This document shows positions 22,285 to 33,513 of a DNA stretch of 64,000 nucleotides, piece by piece. Position 1 is the first letter of the stretch, and each line of letters begins with the position of its first letter. The position numbers and the translations under genes were made by a program. Origin of the DNA: Anniella stebbinsi (lineage: Eukaryota > Chordata > Lepidosauria > Squamata > Anniellidae); NCBI GenBank assembly GCA_029215795.1, contig JARDYH010000003.1, forward strand, positions 104,316,609 to 104,380,608, in the 5' to 3' direction. The notes below the pieces were generated by a model. The model was not told the origin of the DNA and made no database searches. It saw only the letters and a list, made by a program, of their open reading frames with translations.

Positions 22285-23834
22285 AACCTAAACTATAGGG
22301 ATTAGAATACATGTAAAGCCAGCTGAAGTTGGGGGGATGGGGCAGGGCTTTCGCCCACCATCATTAACTGCCTTCTAGAAGTGGCCAGTTTATAAATTCA
22401 TCAGAATAAAGGAGTTAAACTTTTCCTAGATTGTACAACCTCAAGGCTGCATGGATTATATGTTCCCCATCTGCTGGAAATAAAACTCTCAGTAAGCAGA
22501 AATCTAGTATGTCAAGGAGCAGTGTTCAGCCTGGCATTTGCAGGAGAGCTGGTTGTACAATTAATGAAAGATTCTCCTGGATGTTTAGACTGTGCAATCC
22601 TATGTACTCAAAAGAAAGTCCTATTGAGCTCAATGTGACTTACTTCCAGATACATGTGTATAGGATTGCATCATCATTTCCTTCCAGATGTTGAATGGTC
22701 TTCCTTTCCACTCATTTCCAATAGCATTCATTTCATATTTGTCATTTCTTCAAAATACAGGGAATTAAAATTAGATGCTTTTTTAAACAGCATTTTAAAA
22801 GAGAAAGGCCCTTTAAAAAGTGCTCATTTGTCACATTTATATCATGCCCTTTTCTCAAGGAGTTTAGGACAACATCACATTTTATCCTCAAAACAACCCT
22901 GTGGGGTACATGAGGCTGAGAGACGGTGGTTTCCTGAACATCCATGCTGCCGTGTAGCAGAACACCTAAGTGGCAAATTTAAGAAAGAATGGCAAATCGG
23001 CATTTGTTCCCATTGCTATTGTTGGGGGGGGGGGGAGTTTATACTTATATTTAAAATCTTGTGCAGGAACCTTTTCACTTTGTTCTGTAAAATTAACAAT
23101 TTGGCATTCTAAACCTGATTTCTGGCATATTTTTAGTAAGTAGTGTGTTACTTCTTGCTCTGTGAGCATAACCCAATTCTATGTATGTCCCTCATAAGTC
23201 ACACTAAGATCAATGGAGCTTACCCATTCAAGGAAGTATACATAAATTTGCTGGATTAATTTGGCATTGCTTAAGCATTCAAGAAGCACATCAACTGGGT
23301 TGTTTACCACATGAAACAATACAGGGCTGGGATATTTTCAGGCTGCAAAACTTGGCCCATAGACAGCCAACTTGGATGGCCATACATACAAGATGAGCTT
23401 AAGCAGGTTGGCACAGAGAAGTGGGCAAAAATAGGCCTCTCTCCACGGTGTCAGCTTGAGCCAGGCTGCAGTTTTGTTTAGTGTCTGGAGAGCCAGTTTT
23501 TGTAATTAAACCAGCGTTCAATTCCCCCCTCCCCCCTCTTTGTTTTTTGTTTTTCTCCCCTTCAAATGAGGCTGAGGAAATGAGGAACTCAAAGAGATTC
23601 CTCTCCACGGTGTATACACTGCTGTAGCAACTTCTGCAACGCCATTGTGTGCTCCCTTGGATATTTCATTGTTTAAAAGTAAACCTCTGCATGTCGACAC
23701 ATTGCAGTATGGTTTTTTTTAAAAAAATAGGGCAATGAAAAGAGATGAGAGAGGGTTACTTTTTTCACATCCCCACCCTCCCAGCCTCAAATTCTTAAGA
23801 CCAAATATCAAACCTTGTAAAAAGCAAATGTTCA
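22285..23834. other. Spacer with short SINE-like fragments
   Basis: At 22588-22675 the sequence GTGCAATCCTATGTACTC ... TGTATAGGATTGCA matches a common squamate interspersed motif (see 34970 and 54945). A weaker one lies at 23168-23230. The 152-codon frame at 22654-23112 shows no recognisable domain. Otherwise nothing is recognised. Confidence 0.45.
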
Positions 23835-24187
23835 GGGCTCCATCACACCTATTTCCCCCCCCCCCCCCCCGGTTTGCTTCCACGTTTTTACCTCCGTTTC
23901 ATAAGCGCTGCAAGTGCTTCTCCCTTTCACGATCGTAGCTATATTGGAGAACTCTCTTTTCACTTGTTTGCTCTCCCGCTGCTATTGCGCCTGCCCCGCC
24001 TCTCCCCACCCTGTCCCTTCTTCTTCCCCCTCAAGTTCATTGGTTCTTGACGTTGATGGACAGTGTAATCGACGTGGCAGCCTTCCCCCCTCTCTCACTG
24101 GAGCTCCTATGGGAATTAACCCAAATGCTTACATCTGCGTAATTTTTAGAGATAAAGAGATGAAACTTGGGACCTTGAGAGCTCTTA
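23835..24187. mobile_element. Left end of GGGCTCCATCACACC element
   Basis: It begins GGGCTCCATCACACCTA, matching the left TIR of the element at 30822. The first 150 bp are collinear with it, through 'ctttcacgatcgtagctata' and 'tctcttttcacttgtttgctctccc'. The interior segment 24108-24187 matches 31513-31600. There is no right end because an L2 sequence begins at about 24188. Confidence 0.75.
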
Positions 24188-24985
24188 AGGTGGACTCAGT
24201 GGCAAAGAGCACCTTTTATAATCTTAGGCTGATATACCAACTGCGCCCTTATCTGGACAGAGATAGCCTAGCTACAGTTATCCATGCCCTGATAACCTCT
24301 CATCTGGATTACTGCAATGCATTATCCATGGGGCTGCCTTTGAAAACAGTCCAGAAACTCCAACTGGTACAAAACAGGGCAGCCAGACTGTTAACGGGGA
24401 CTAGCCAACGAGACCACATTACGCCAGTCTTTTTCTAGCTTCACTGGCTGCCGGTCCAGGTCCGGGCTCAATTCAAAGTGCTGGTATTAACATTCAAAGC
24501 CCTAAACGGCTTGGGGCCAGGTTATCTGAAGGAACACCTCATCTCATATGTACCTGCATGGACTTTCAGGGGTCCTTCTCCGAAAGCCCCTGCCAAAGGA
24601 AATGAGGCAAGTGGCTACCAGGAGGAGGGCCTTCTTTGCTGTGGCACCTGTGCTGTGGAATGAGCTCCCTAGAGAGATTTGCCTGGCACCTACATTATAC
24701 TCTTTTAGATGCCAGGTGAAGACCTTTTTATTTTCTCAGTATTTTAAGAGTTTATCTGTCTAATTTTTAACTGTGCTGTTTTAAATTTGTATTTTAAATC
24801 TGTATTAATTTTTGCAATCCTGCTTGGTTTTATCCTGGTTGTGCTCTTATATTGTATTTTTATGCTACATCTTTATACTGTTGTTGTTTTATATTTTGAA
24901 TGGTTTTTATGGTTTTAATTTTGTAAACCTCCCAGAGAGCTTCGGCTATTGGGCGGTACAAAAATGCAATAAATAAATAATAAAA
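24188..24985 (+). pseudogene. L2 LINE ORF2 C-terminal part and 3' UTR
   Basis: The frame reads SVAKSTFYNLRLIYQLRPYLD, LDYCNALSMGLPLKT and RAARLLTGTSQRDHITPV, then a stop inside the LHWLPV block, FKALNGLGPGYLKEHL and, in another frame, VLWNELPREICLAPTLYSFR. It is collinear with the copy at 40490-41065 but carries a stop and a frameshift. The 3' UTR ends with GTAAACCTCCCAGAGAGCTTC and an AATAAATAAATAA tail. It is 5' truncated. Confidence 0.9.
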
Positions 24986-25147
24986 TAAAATATGTCCATT
25001 GGCCACCAATAGAGTGCACTAGTTCTCTCTGCTATCCTTTAAGCATGTCTTTGTTTAGACTATCACCACTTCCACTTCCTGTCTTCTTCCCATAATCCCC
25101 TCTGTCCCAGCAGAGGGCTGACATGCAGCTGCTCTCTCCTGCTCTTG

Positions 25148-25173
25148 CACACGCACACGCACACACACACACA
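25148..25173. repeat. (CA)n microsatellite
   Basis: An ACACGC/ACAC dinucleotide tract. Confidence 0.9.
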
Positions 25174-25249
25174 CCTCCAATTTAGTCAGAGAGAACGAGG
25201 CTTTCCTATCCCATGTATTCTACCCAATAAATGTGCTTGTCTCTTAAGA

Positions 25250-25568
25250 TAGGGTGACCAGATAAAATCCAGGTCAGGGCTCATGTAACTTTAACAGTTG
25301 TAGAGAAAGGGGAATTCAGCCGGTGTCATTTGTATGCAATTAGTTCCTGGTGAAATTCCCTCTTCATCACAACAGTTAAAGGTGCAGGGGCCCTGCCTTC
25401 TTTTGTATATGGTCACTCTACTATAGTGCCTGCAACTTTAACTGTTGTGATGAAGAGGGAATTTCACCAGGGACTAATTGCATACAAATGACACTGGCTG
25501 AAATTCCCTTTTCTCTACAACTGTTAAAGTTACATGAGCCCTGACCTGGATTTTATCTGGTCACCCTA
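25250..25568. mobile_element. Palindromic hAT-like MITE, copy 7
   Basis: The ends TAGGGTGACC and GGTCACCCTA are flanked by an exact TSD TCTTAAGA (25242-25249, 25569-25576). It carries type B termini (AGATAAAATCCAGG). Confidence 0.9.
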
Positions 25569-25576
25569 TCTTAAGA

Positions 25577-26785
25577 TAAACATCCGTCTCCCTTCGTGTA
25601 TTCTTTGTATCTCCAAGCTGACATACTCTGCTGCATGAAGCTAATCTCAACATTGGGACCGATCAGTCAATAGCCTGAGTATTCGGACCTATGAGATCTT
25701 ACTCATCTCAAGTCGGAGTTGCCCCCTCAATTCATGCTGATTAAGCATCCTCTGGTATCTGCTTCTGTAGCCTTCTCTGTACCTGAAGCTCAAGCTGTCT
25801 ATACCCCTGTAGCAGTGAAGGGGTTTATCTGCCTGGGTACTGGCTAGCAGAGAGGAGTTGGGATGGAGAAAGCCAGAGACCAGAAAGACAAGGGTTAACA
25901 GTTTGGCCACTGCAGAGGTTAACAACCCCTGTAGCCTCCACCTCTTGACCCTCTCCCAGTTTTTTCCCAGCTCTGCCAATCTTGTGCCATCAGCAGAAGT
26001 TTCTAGCAGTATATAGCATTGCAGGGGTTGTATTCCTTGTAATAGCTAAGAGGTTTCTGCAGTCAGTTGACACATTGCAACTGAACATGCGTCCCCAGCT
26101 ACTTCTAAGAGACAAATGACAGCCTATTAAATGAACAATGACCCAATACCATTTGTAGCCAGTGACTGGAGCTGCCTGAAATTAATTCCTGTAGGCCTGT
26201 AGAAATGGGGAGGAGGCTGGGAGGGGGGCTTGCCCATGCTGTGTTGCTGCAACCAAAAGGGGCCCAAACTGTTAACTTTTTGTTGTGCTGGGTGCTGGGC
26301 TTTCCTCTCTCTATCCAGTATGACATCCCCACTTCCTCTCTGACAACCAGCACTTAAGCTGTTATCCCCTTCAGTACTGACAGTGGCACATGGTAGGCTG
26401 CAGTGGAACAAATGGGAAGGGATATGGGATGGAGGTTATGGGTGCCAAACTGTTAACCTGTGTACTGCTGGTTTCCCCTCAGCTGTTTTCCCTCATGCAT
26501 GAGGGGACAACTCTGACATGGCATGCATAACATCTCACAGTTCTGAGCACACAGCCTGTTGATGGAGAGGTCCCAGGTTCAACATTCATGTGCACATCCC
26601 AATGGGCTCCTGCCTTTCGCCACCTGCCATGCACGTACTTGTCCCTTTGCCTAAGGCACACTGTGGTATGAACTGGGGGGGGGGGGGGGGGGAGAGCTGG
26701 CGTTGTGGTTGAAAAAAATATTTCCCAGCTCTTGTGTGTTCAGTTCATAACTCATGAAATAGTGAAGGTTTTGCCACTGATTATT
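25577..26785. other. Unassigned spacer
   Basis: No gene is recognised. GAGAGGTCCCAGGTTCAA near 26565 resembles a degenerate tRNA B box, possibly an old SINE. A G-run lies at 26677-26692. Confidence 0.4.
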
Positions 26786-26812
26786 GTTATTGGAGAGGCG
26801 GGTAAGAAATAA

Positions 26813-26844
<32 letters not shown>

Positions 26845-26850
26845 CATCAT
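26786..26850 (+). mobile_element. L2 tail remnant with (ATT)n
   Basis: GGAGAGGCGGGTAAGAAATAAA followed by ATT repeats is the end of the L2 tail subtype also at 6660 and 17330. Only about 30 bp of the element are present. Confidence 0.7.
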
Positions 26851-27058
26851 CGCTGGTTTCAGGGCAGCCCCATTATGTGCATGATTGCTATTTACGTGAA
26901 ATACCCATGAAGGAGGCTTTTGAGGCTTACTGAAATGAATTATTCTCTGTTTTTGTTAAGTTTTGATTATTCATTTTTGTACTGAATGTGATTGTTATGG
27001 AATGTTGTTAGCAGTGATGTTATTGAGGGATGATACCATTGTTAATGTGTTTATATCT
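26851..27058. other. Unassigned spacer
   Basis: Nothing recognised. Confidence 0.35.
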
Positions 27059-27667
27059 GCAAATGCTATTTTGGGCTGCATTAATAGAAGTATAGCTTCC
27101 ATATCGTGCGAGGTCCTGGTTCCCCTCTATTTGGCATTGGTTAGGCCCCATCTTGAGTATTGCGTCCAGTTCTGGGCACCACACTCCAAGAAGAGGGTTC
27201 CAGACAATCTGGAGCGTGTTCAGAGGAGGGCAACGAGGATGACCAGGGGTCTGGAAACAAAGCCCTATGAGGAGAGATTGAAAGAACTAGGCATGTTTAG
27301 CCTGGAGAAGAGAAGATTGAGGGGAGACATGATAGCATTCTTCAAATACTTGAAAGGTTGTCACACAGAGGAGGGCCAGGATCTCTTCTTGATCAACCCA
27401 GAATGCAGGACACGGAATAATGGGCTCAAGTTACAGGAAACCAGATTCCGGCTGGACATCAGGAAAAACTTCCTGACTGTTAGAGCAGTACGACAATGGA
27501 ACCCATGACCTAGGGAGGTGGTGGGCTCTCCCACACTAGAGGCCTTCAAGAGGCAGCTGGACAACCATCTGTCAGGGATGCTTTAATGTGGATTCCTGCA
27601 TTGAGCAGGTGGTTGGACTCGATGGCCTTATAGACCCCTTCCAACTCTACTATTCTATGATTCTATG
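27059..27667 (+). pseudogene. CR1 LINE ORF2 C terminus and 3' end
   Basis: The frame to 27508 reads NAILGCINRSIASISCEVLVP, LVRPHLEYCVQFWAP, RVQRRATRMTRGLE, MFSLEKRRLRGDMI and FRLDIRKNFLTVRAVRQWN, the classic CR1 C-terminal block. It stops after RQWNP, where other copies continue LP(R/Q). The 3' UTR ends with 'ctctactattctatgattctatga', the CR1 terminal octamer repeat. It is 5' truncated, with about 150 codons open. Confidence 0.95.
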
Positions 27668-27714
27668 AAATACCCTAACTATAGAGAGAGAGGAAGTAGA
27701 TATACCTACCTGGT

Positions 27715-27960
27715 CCATTCTGACCAGCCTCAGTCACCTGAAACTAGACAGATACTGACAGGAAACAGGGCCTTCTCAATTTGTAGAACTCCCTTCTCAG
27801 AGAGGCTCACTTGGCACTGTCTTTATTCTCCTGTTAGTGCCAAGTGAAAACTTGTTCATTTGTCAAGGCCTTTTGTAGTGTGGATATGATATCTATTGCA
27901 TATTTTTGTCTTATTCTGTACACTACTCTGGAGGTCATGGCTAAAAAGTAACTAATAAAA
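27715..27960 (+). pseudogene. LINE ORF C-terminal fragment (L2-like)
   Basis: GNRAFSICRTPFSERLTWHCLYSPVSAK resembles the 'xRAFSVxAPxLWNxLP...APTLLSFR' block of L2 proteins, with indels. A short UTR ends 'gtaactaataaaag'. It is diverged and the boundaries are approximate. Confidence 0.5.
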
Positions 27961-28957
27961 GTCTTCATAAAGAAATAAATACCCCTGACTGATAGACTGA
28001 GGTTGTCATGTTCAGTAGCCAATCTGATTCTGCTACATGATGATAGCTAATGAGAGCAAATGAAATTCATGGGCAATGCCCTCACTTAGCTTTGTTTGCC
28101 CTCAGCGATATCATGTGTGTCCCTATGATGACCACACTGTTTCTAGGACATAGGTGGATTTTAAAACACTGTCACTGAAGCAGCAGTAGTTCAAGGCTCC
28201 AAAGACCAGCAAATTAGCACCAAAAGCATTAAAAATGGGAGGAGGCCTTGGCACAATGTTCTAGCCTGCCCCGCCCCTAAAATCTTTTTTTTCCATGCCA
28301 AAATTCAAAACTAGAGAAATTCATTGCACTACCATTACTAATGCTACCTAACTCCAGGCTTTGCCTTTTCACTTTCTGAGTTTCACTCCACATAATGCCA
28401 GAGCACACTGTCTCCAGGCATAATAGGATGGAACACACTTTTTGAGGGGGAAGAATAGCATTTCCCAGGGACAAAATATTATAATTTGGGTGCTAGGAAA
28501 ATGTGATATCCTCTCAACAGAAACACAGTCTTGAGGAAATATATGTTGATATGCACAAATACACGGCTGTATGTTAAAAGCAAAAGTAAGAGCGTCTGGA
28601 AAGACTCTGAGAATTTGCCATGCAGAGTTAAGGTTAAGTTTTGTTTTTATTCCTTCCTGCATTGAAATCACCTGCAAAATCATCCTGTGTTACTCTAGCA
28701 TCTCCCATTGCTCTCTTCTCTGTGTTACACAAGAACATAAAAGCTGCCTATGCTGAATCAGATCAAAGCTAACCACATTTTTCTCAACAGAAGTAACAAA
28801 TTCATATAATGTTCTCATGTTGGATATCTTTTGGATATCTGAAGAACTAATTTAAGTTTAAAACATGTTGGGAATCACAAACCTTTAAAAAATGCTCCTA
28901 GAGAAGCTGGTTGCATGTTGTGTACTAGACCAGGATGTTGGGGGTTATGCCTCTCTA
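27961..28957. other. Unassigned spacer
   Basis: No gene or repeat is recognised apart from short chance frames. Confidence 0.4.
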
Positions 28958-28962
28958 ACAAT

Positions 28963-28998
<36 letters not shown>

Positions 28999-29085
28999 GC
29001 ATTTATATGTCACATTTCAAAACAAAAGTTCTCTCAAAACCACTCAAAATCATAAAATGTTTAAATTTAACCTCTAAAACTTTAA
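28958..29085 (-). mobile_element. LINE tail, (ATTT)n end
   Basis: About ten ATTT units followed by AAGCATTTATATGTCACATT form a reverse-oriented LINE tail. It probably belongs with 29356-29585, interrupted by the sequence between them. Confidence 0.6.
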
Positions 29086-29355
29086 CTAAGGGTGTCTATA
29101 CGAGGTTGCATTGGCATCTTGAGCCCCCACTATCCCGCACTTATGCTCCTGCCGGTTGTCTCCACAGCAAGGAGCGCAAGTGTGGGGGTTGCAGCTGAAG
29201 GAGCCGCCGCACCTGTGCCGCCACACCTATGCGCTGCCTCGCAACTGCTTGTCATTGCACGGACGCCATGACTCATCAGCGCATCCCCCATGTTTTTTTT
29301 AAATCTTTTTTAAAACCCTTTTTTACCTATACACACTTCTGCAGTGTGGGCATCC
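29086..29355. mobile_element. Candidate GC-rich TIR element
   Basis: AAGGGTGTCTATACGAGG at the left and GTGTGGGCATCCTT at the right are imperfect inverted repeats. The interior is CpG-rich compared with its flanks and sits inside a reverse LINE. No clear TSD was seen. Confidence 0.35.
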
Positions 29356-29585
29356 TTAATACATCATTAAAAACATCTTAAAATTCAACTGGGTAGGCTT
29401 TCCAGAAAAGATCTGTCTTCACAGCTCTCTTAAATTCCAGAAGACTGCTAATTTGTAGAATCTCCTCCGGCAGGCCATTCCACAGTCTGGGAGCGGCAGA
29501 AGAGAAGGTCCTCTGGGTAACACTCATCAGCCTAGTTCTATCTTTTATATCCTTCAACTTAACACATCTTGATGGGGGCACCTAT
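29356..29585 (-). pseudogene. L2 LINE ORF2 C-terminal end
   Basis: On the minus strand, RTRLMSVTQRTFSSAAPRLWN, GLPEEILQISSLLEFKRAVK and FWKAYPVEF then a stop match the same block at 6440-6595. The upstream end is truncated at about 29585. Confidence 0.88.
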
Positions 29586-30240
29586 TGAGCAGGGCCTCTG
29601 AGGTCTATCTTAAGGTGCAAACAGGTTTATTCAAGTTGAAGGGTGGCCAAGTACACGTCCCTTGGATGCTGATTAATTGGAAAAAATGTAAATAGCTTCC
29701 CCCTATTGAAGAGTGGAGAACCACTGGCCTTCAGACCAATTGAGGCCTGCAGGGCCTTCCCTTCTGCCTCCCCCCGCTCCGCATCACCACCACATAGCAG
29801 TGAGGCTTTCTTTAAGTCAATGTGCCTAAAAAGCCTAATTGTAGCAAAGGCTGACATGGGGGTAAGGCTGCTGGGAAGGGAAGGGAAGGGCTAACCCTCC
29901 CCTCATTAACACTGTGACTTTCCTCAAAATAATCCCACCACTTAGACTTTTTACAAGCCTGTATTGGAGTCGATGGGGGCTTTTTGAAATGCCTAATTGT
30001 TATACTGGTGTGGAATTTTCAGGGGGCAATGTGTGTGGGGTGTGTGTGTGTGTGTGTGTGTGTTTGTAAAGATATGTGTTTTATATTGAGAATGTGTGTG
30101 CACATGTGAAGCTCCTACTCTCCTCAAATTGGATATAGCCCTCAGGGCTCTGCCTGAACTGAACAGTTTCCATTCAAGGTAGTGTCATTGAACTGTGCCT
30201 GAATGTGCTTTTACCTCTTCCTCTGTCACCCATTCCTTTT
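29586..30240. other. Unassigned spacer with (TG)n
   Basis: A TG microsatellite lies at about 30034-30063. No gene is recognised. GGAAGGGAAGGGAAGGG near 29875 is a short purine repeat. Confidence 0.45.
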
Positions 30241-30300
30241 TTCTTTTGTGTAACACTATAAGAAGAGCCCTGCTGGATCAGACCAAAGGCTTCTGTAGTC
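30241..30300 (-). mobile_element. CR1 LINE 3' region, piece 1
   Basis: 'agccctgctggatcagacca' is a hallmark of the CR1 3' UTR (compare 48185-48205). It is interrupted by the MITE at 30301. Confidence 0.75.
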
Positions 30301-30618
30301 TAGGCTGACCAGATAAAATCCAGGTCAGGGCTCATGTAACTTTAACAGTTGTAGAGAAAAGGGAATTTCAGCCAGTGTTATTTGTATGCAATTAGTTCCT
30401 GGTGAAATTCCCTCTTCATCACAACAGTTAAAGGTGCAGGCACTATACTAGTGACCATATACAAAAGAAGGCAGGGCCCCTGTAACTTTAACTGTTGTGA
30501 TGAAGAGGGAATATCATCAGGAACTAATTGCATACAAATGACACTGGCTGAAATTCCCTTTTCTCTACAACTGTTAAAGTTACATGAGCCCTGACCTGGA
30601 TTTTATCTGGTCACCCTA
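30301..30618. mobile_element. Palindromic hAT-like MITE, copy 8 (inside CR1)
   Basis: The ends TAGGCTGACC and GGTCACCCTA are flanked by an exact TSD CTGTAGTC (30293-30300, 30619-30626). Type B termini. Removing the MITE and one TSD restores a continuous CR1 sequence, confirming the boundaries. Confidence 0.92.
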
Positions 30619-30821
30619 CTGTAGTCTAGCATCCTGCTCCCGCAGGGGCCAACAAGATGCCTGTGGGAAGGCCATAAGCAATAGCATCCTTCCTCTCATA
30701 TCCTCAGCAAGTGGCATAGAGAGGCTTGCTGCCTCTGTTATTGGAGTTAATAGCCTTCATGTCTGTCAATAGCCTTCCATTGATAGCCTTCATGTCTATG
30801 AATCTGTCTAATTTCCATTTA
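30619..30821 (-). mobile_element. CR1 LINE 3' region, piece 2
   Basis: 'tctagcatcctgctcccgcag' to 'atgaatctgtctaatttcc' follows the CR1 3' region as in 48210-48400. It is broken at 30821 by the element at 30822 and resumes at 32434. Confidence 0.75.
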
Positions 30822-32433
30822 GAGCTCCATCACACCTACTTTTTTTTCCTGGTATGCGCCTGCGATTTTGACCTCTGTTTCATTAGCATGGCAAGCACTG
30901 GTCCCTTTCATGATCGTTGCTATACCAGTGAACTTTCTTTTCACTTATTTGCTCTCCCACCCCACCCCACCCTTTTTCCTTTCCCTTCCAGTTCATTGGT
31001 TCTTGTTGGATGATGGATGTGGGCACCTCCAGACCTGATTTATTAATTTATACAGAGCGTTCCCAACATTGGAGTGATCACAATGGTTAAAGTTTGGGGA
31101 GTCACAGGCAGGACTTCTTTATGTTGCAGAAGTCCCCAAAGTGTTTGGGGAGCACATGGGGGGAGCGAAAAAGGACTTTCTTCACCACCCCTTTGCTTAA
31201 CCTCACGCCAGCTTCTCAACTTTCACACACTCTTTTCCCCATATGCCTTGTTGGAAAAGGTATCACCAAGGCTGCCCCCACCTTCTTCAGCATTTAAAGA
31301 TCTCAGCACATCGCCTGTTTCCATGCTCCTTACCCCAGTCATGTTATCCCTCCTCTCCTAACCCCAGTTAATAGCACTTAGCAACATAGGATCCCTGCAC
31401 CTGTCCTTCCCAGTCAAAGTCCCAACGAAACAATCATCAACTTTGTAGGTAACTGTGGAAAATCCCAGACCCATCAGCCAATGTGATGGACATGGATAAC
31501 CGCTTCTTTATAGCCTATGGGAATTAAACAAAATGCTTACAACTCCCTTATTTTTAAATATAAAGAGATGAAACTTGGCAACATGATAGCTCTTAAGTAG
31601 GGCTTTAGGCATGCTATGTTTGAACCAGATCCCTTCATCCGTTGATTTTTAAACATTTTTTAAAATTTCCCCTCTCAAACTATTCACTCGCATAAACACA
31701 CACACCTCTCTGATTCTGTGTTAATCCACCCCTGTGCATTTATAGAGGGAACTTTTATCCTCCATAAATGCACAGAAGTGGATTAATGCAGAATCAGAGA
31801 GGTGTGTGCATTTATGCAGATGAATGATTGGGGGGGGGATTTAAAAATTCGTAAAAACTCAACAGATGAAAGGAGCAGGTTCAAACTTGGCATGCCTAAA
31901 GCCCTACTTAAGATCTACAATGGTGCCAAGTTTCATCACTTTATCTTTAAAAATGAGGGAGCTGTATACATTTTGGTTAGTTCCCATTGATTATAATTTC
32001 ATGGTGGAGAAGACCCACTCTGCACACCCATATTGTCTAATTTTAGAACGTTTCATTGGCTGTGTGCCACTTCTGTGAGCAATGAGGGTGGGGTTGGAGC
32101 AGTGAAAGTCCATTCAACCAGCTCAGCACAAGCCCGCGTGCTGGAGAAGGAGAACCGCCCCACCCTCCTCTTTCATCAGCAAGACCTTCCTTCAAAGCAC
32201 ACACTCCCAACAAAGGACATGGTGCAAGGACGGCAATACACCCAGGCGGAAGAGCGCTTTAATCCCACGTGGAGGAAATAAAACGGACTTTCCCCGCTCT
32301 AGGAAAACATGAAAAATGGAGGGGGAGAGGCGGGGTGACTGCAGGACAGGCACGACGTCATGTGAGCACCATGCTGCAAAACAGCAAAACAGGCGTGACG
32401 AGAGTGTGATAAAATGCTGGTGTGATGGAGCCC
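30822..32433. mobile_element. 1.6-kb fold-back DNA transposon (PIF/Harbinger-like ends)
   Basis: The left end GAGCTCCATCACACC and right end GGTGTGATGGAGCCC are inverted repeats, flanked by TTTA on both sides (30818-30821, 32434-32437). A TTA duplication fits PIF/Harbinger; the assignment is inference. The middle is a long imperfect palindrome: 31511-31755 pairs with about 31765-31995, for example GCTTTAGGCATGC against GCATGCCTAAAGC. No transposase-like frame is present. It lies inside a CR1 copy whose sequence rejoins across it. Confidence 0.8.
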
Positions 32434-32500
32434 TTTAAGTCATCCAATTGGATGTGGAAGCAAATTCTACATCGCGCCTTTTAGATTATAAGACTGCAGG
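32434..32500 (-). mobile_element. CR1 LINE 3' region, piece 3
   Basis: 'taagtcatccaattggatg' and 'gcaaattctacatcgcgcc' continue piece 2, corresponding to CR1 'aagccatccaaactggtgg' and 'gtgaattccataatttaac' at 48412-48472. Confidence 0.65.
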
Positions 32501-33187
32501 CTATGTTGTTAAGACTGCAGCCCTTTCAGCTGAGGTTTGGGACAAAAATGATCTAAGTAAATAAATGCATTTAGCTGTCACCGCTATAGCTAATATATTA
32601 ATGGATAATGGTTTATCAAGTCCCATACACGCACACACGCACACACACAGAGGAAGATTTGAAAGCAAATCATCTTAGATCAACAGAGAGCAAATCCTGT
32701 CTTTGGAACAGTGACTTAACAACTTGAAAGGAAGGCAGGGGCGGGGGGACTCCACATAATATTGCTAATCATTTTGATGTTTTTGGATATCATTTATGAG
32801 TTCAGGTTTGCTGGAATAACTGAAGTGAGAAATAAATGAACTGCGAACAATCTATCCACAAGTCCATATAGGGATATGAACGTATCTCTGATCCATAAGC
32901 AGCCATTGCCTATAATGGAAAGGGCATTTTCAGAAGTATCCTCATTTGTACCTATGCCAGGGGTTTCCAACACATTTAATTTTCCACGCGCCTGACTTGT
33001 ATTCCCATGAACAGTCCTGGAATCTGTTTCAGTCACCACTGAATTCACCGTGCTACAGCCGAGCCACTTCCTTTTGTTTAAATGATCCAGAAAGGGCAAG
33101 AGAATGAATGATTCAATCAATTTGATTGTTTCATGGAAGACAAAGGTGCTATTGTCATTTTATTTTGTTATGTTAATGATTAATTTG
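32501..33187. other. Unassigned spacer
   Basis: A short CA tract lies near 32628-32649. No gene is recognised. Confidence 0.4.
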
Positions 33188-33478
33188 GTGGCCCCCCAAT
33201 TATGGAATGAGCTCCCCGATGAGACCAGCCTGGCGCCAACACTGTTATCTTTTCAGCGCCAGGTTAACACTTTTCTCCCAGGCATTTTAACAGCTCAAGT
33301 TGAGGTTTTAACTGACTTTTTGGCCAGGCTTAACAGTTTAAAATGTTTTAAATATCAGCTGTTTTATGTTTTATGGTTTAAAATTTTGTATATTGACTTT
33401 TTAATGTTCAATCTGTTAATTTTTGTAAACCGCCCAGAAAGCTTCGGCCACGGTGCGGTATATAAATGTAATAAATAA
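33188..33478 (+). pseudogene. L2 LINE 3' end
   Basis: VAPQLWNELPDETSLAPTLLS and FQRQVNTFLP match the last 30 codons of the L2 at 40950-41050. The UTR ends GTAAACCGCCCAGAAAGCTTC with an AATAAATAAT tail that has expanded into AAT/AATT repeats to about 33513. Confidence 0.9.
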
Positions 33479-33513
33479 TAATAATTAATTAATTAATAAT
33501 AATAATAATAATT

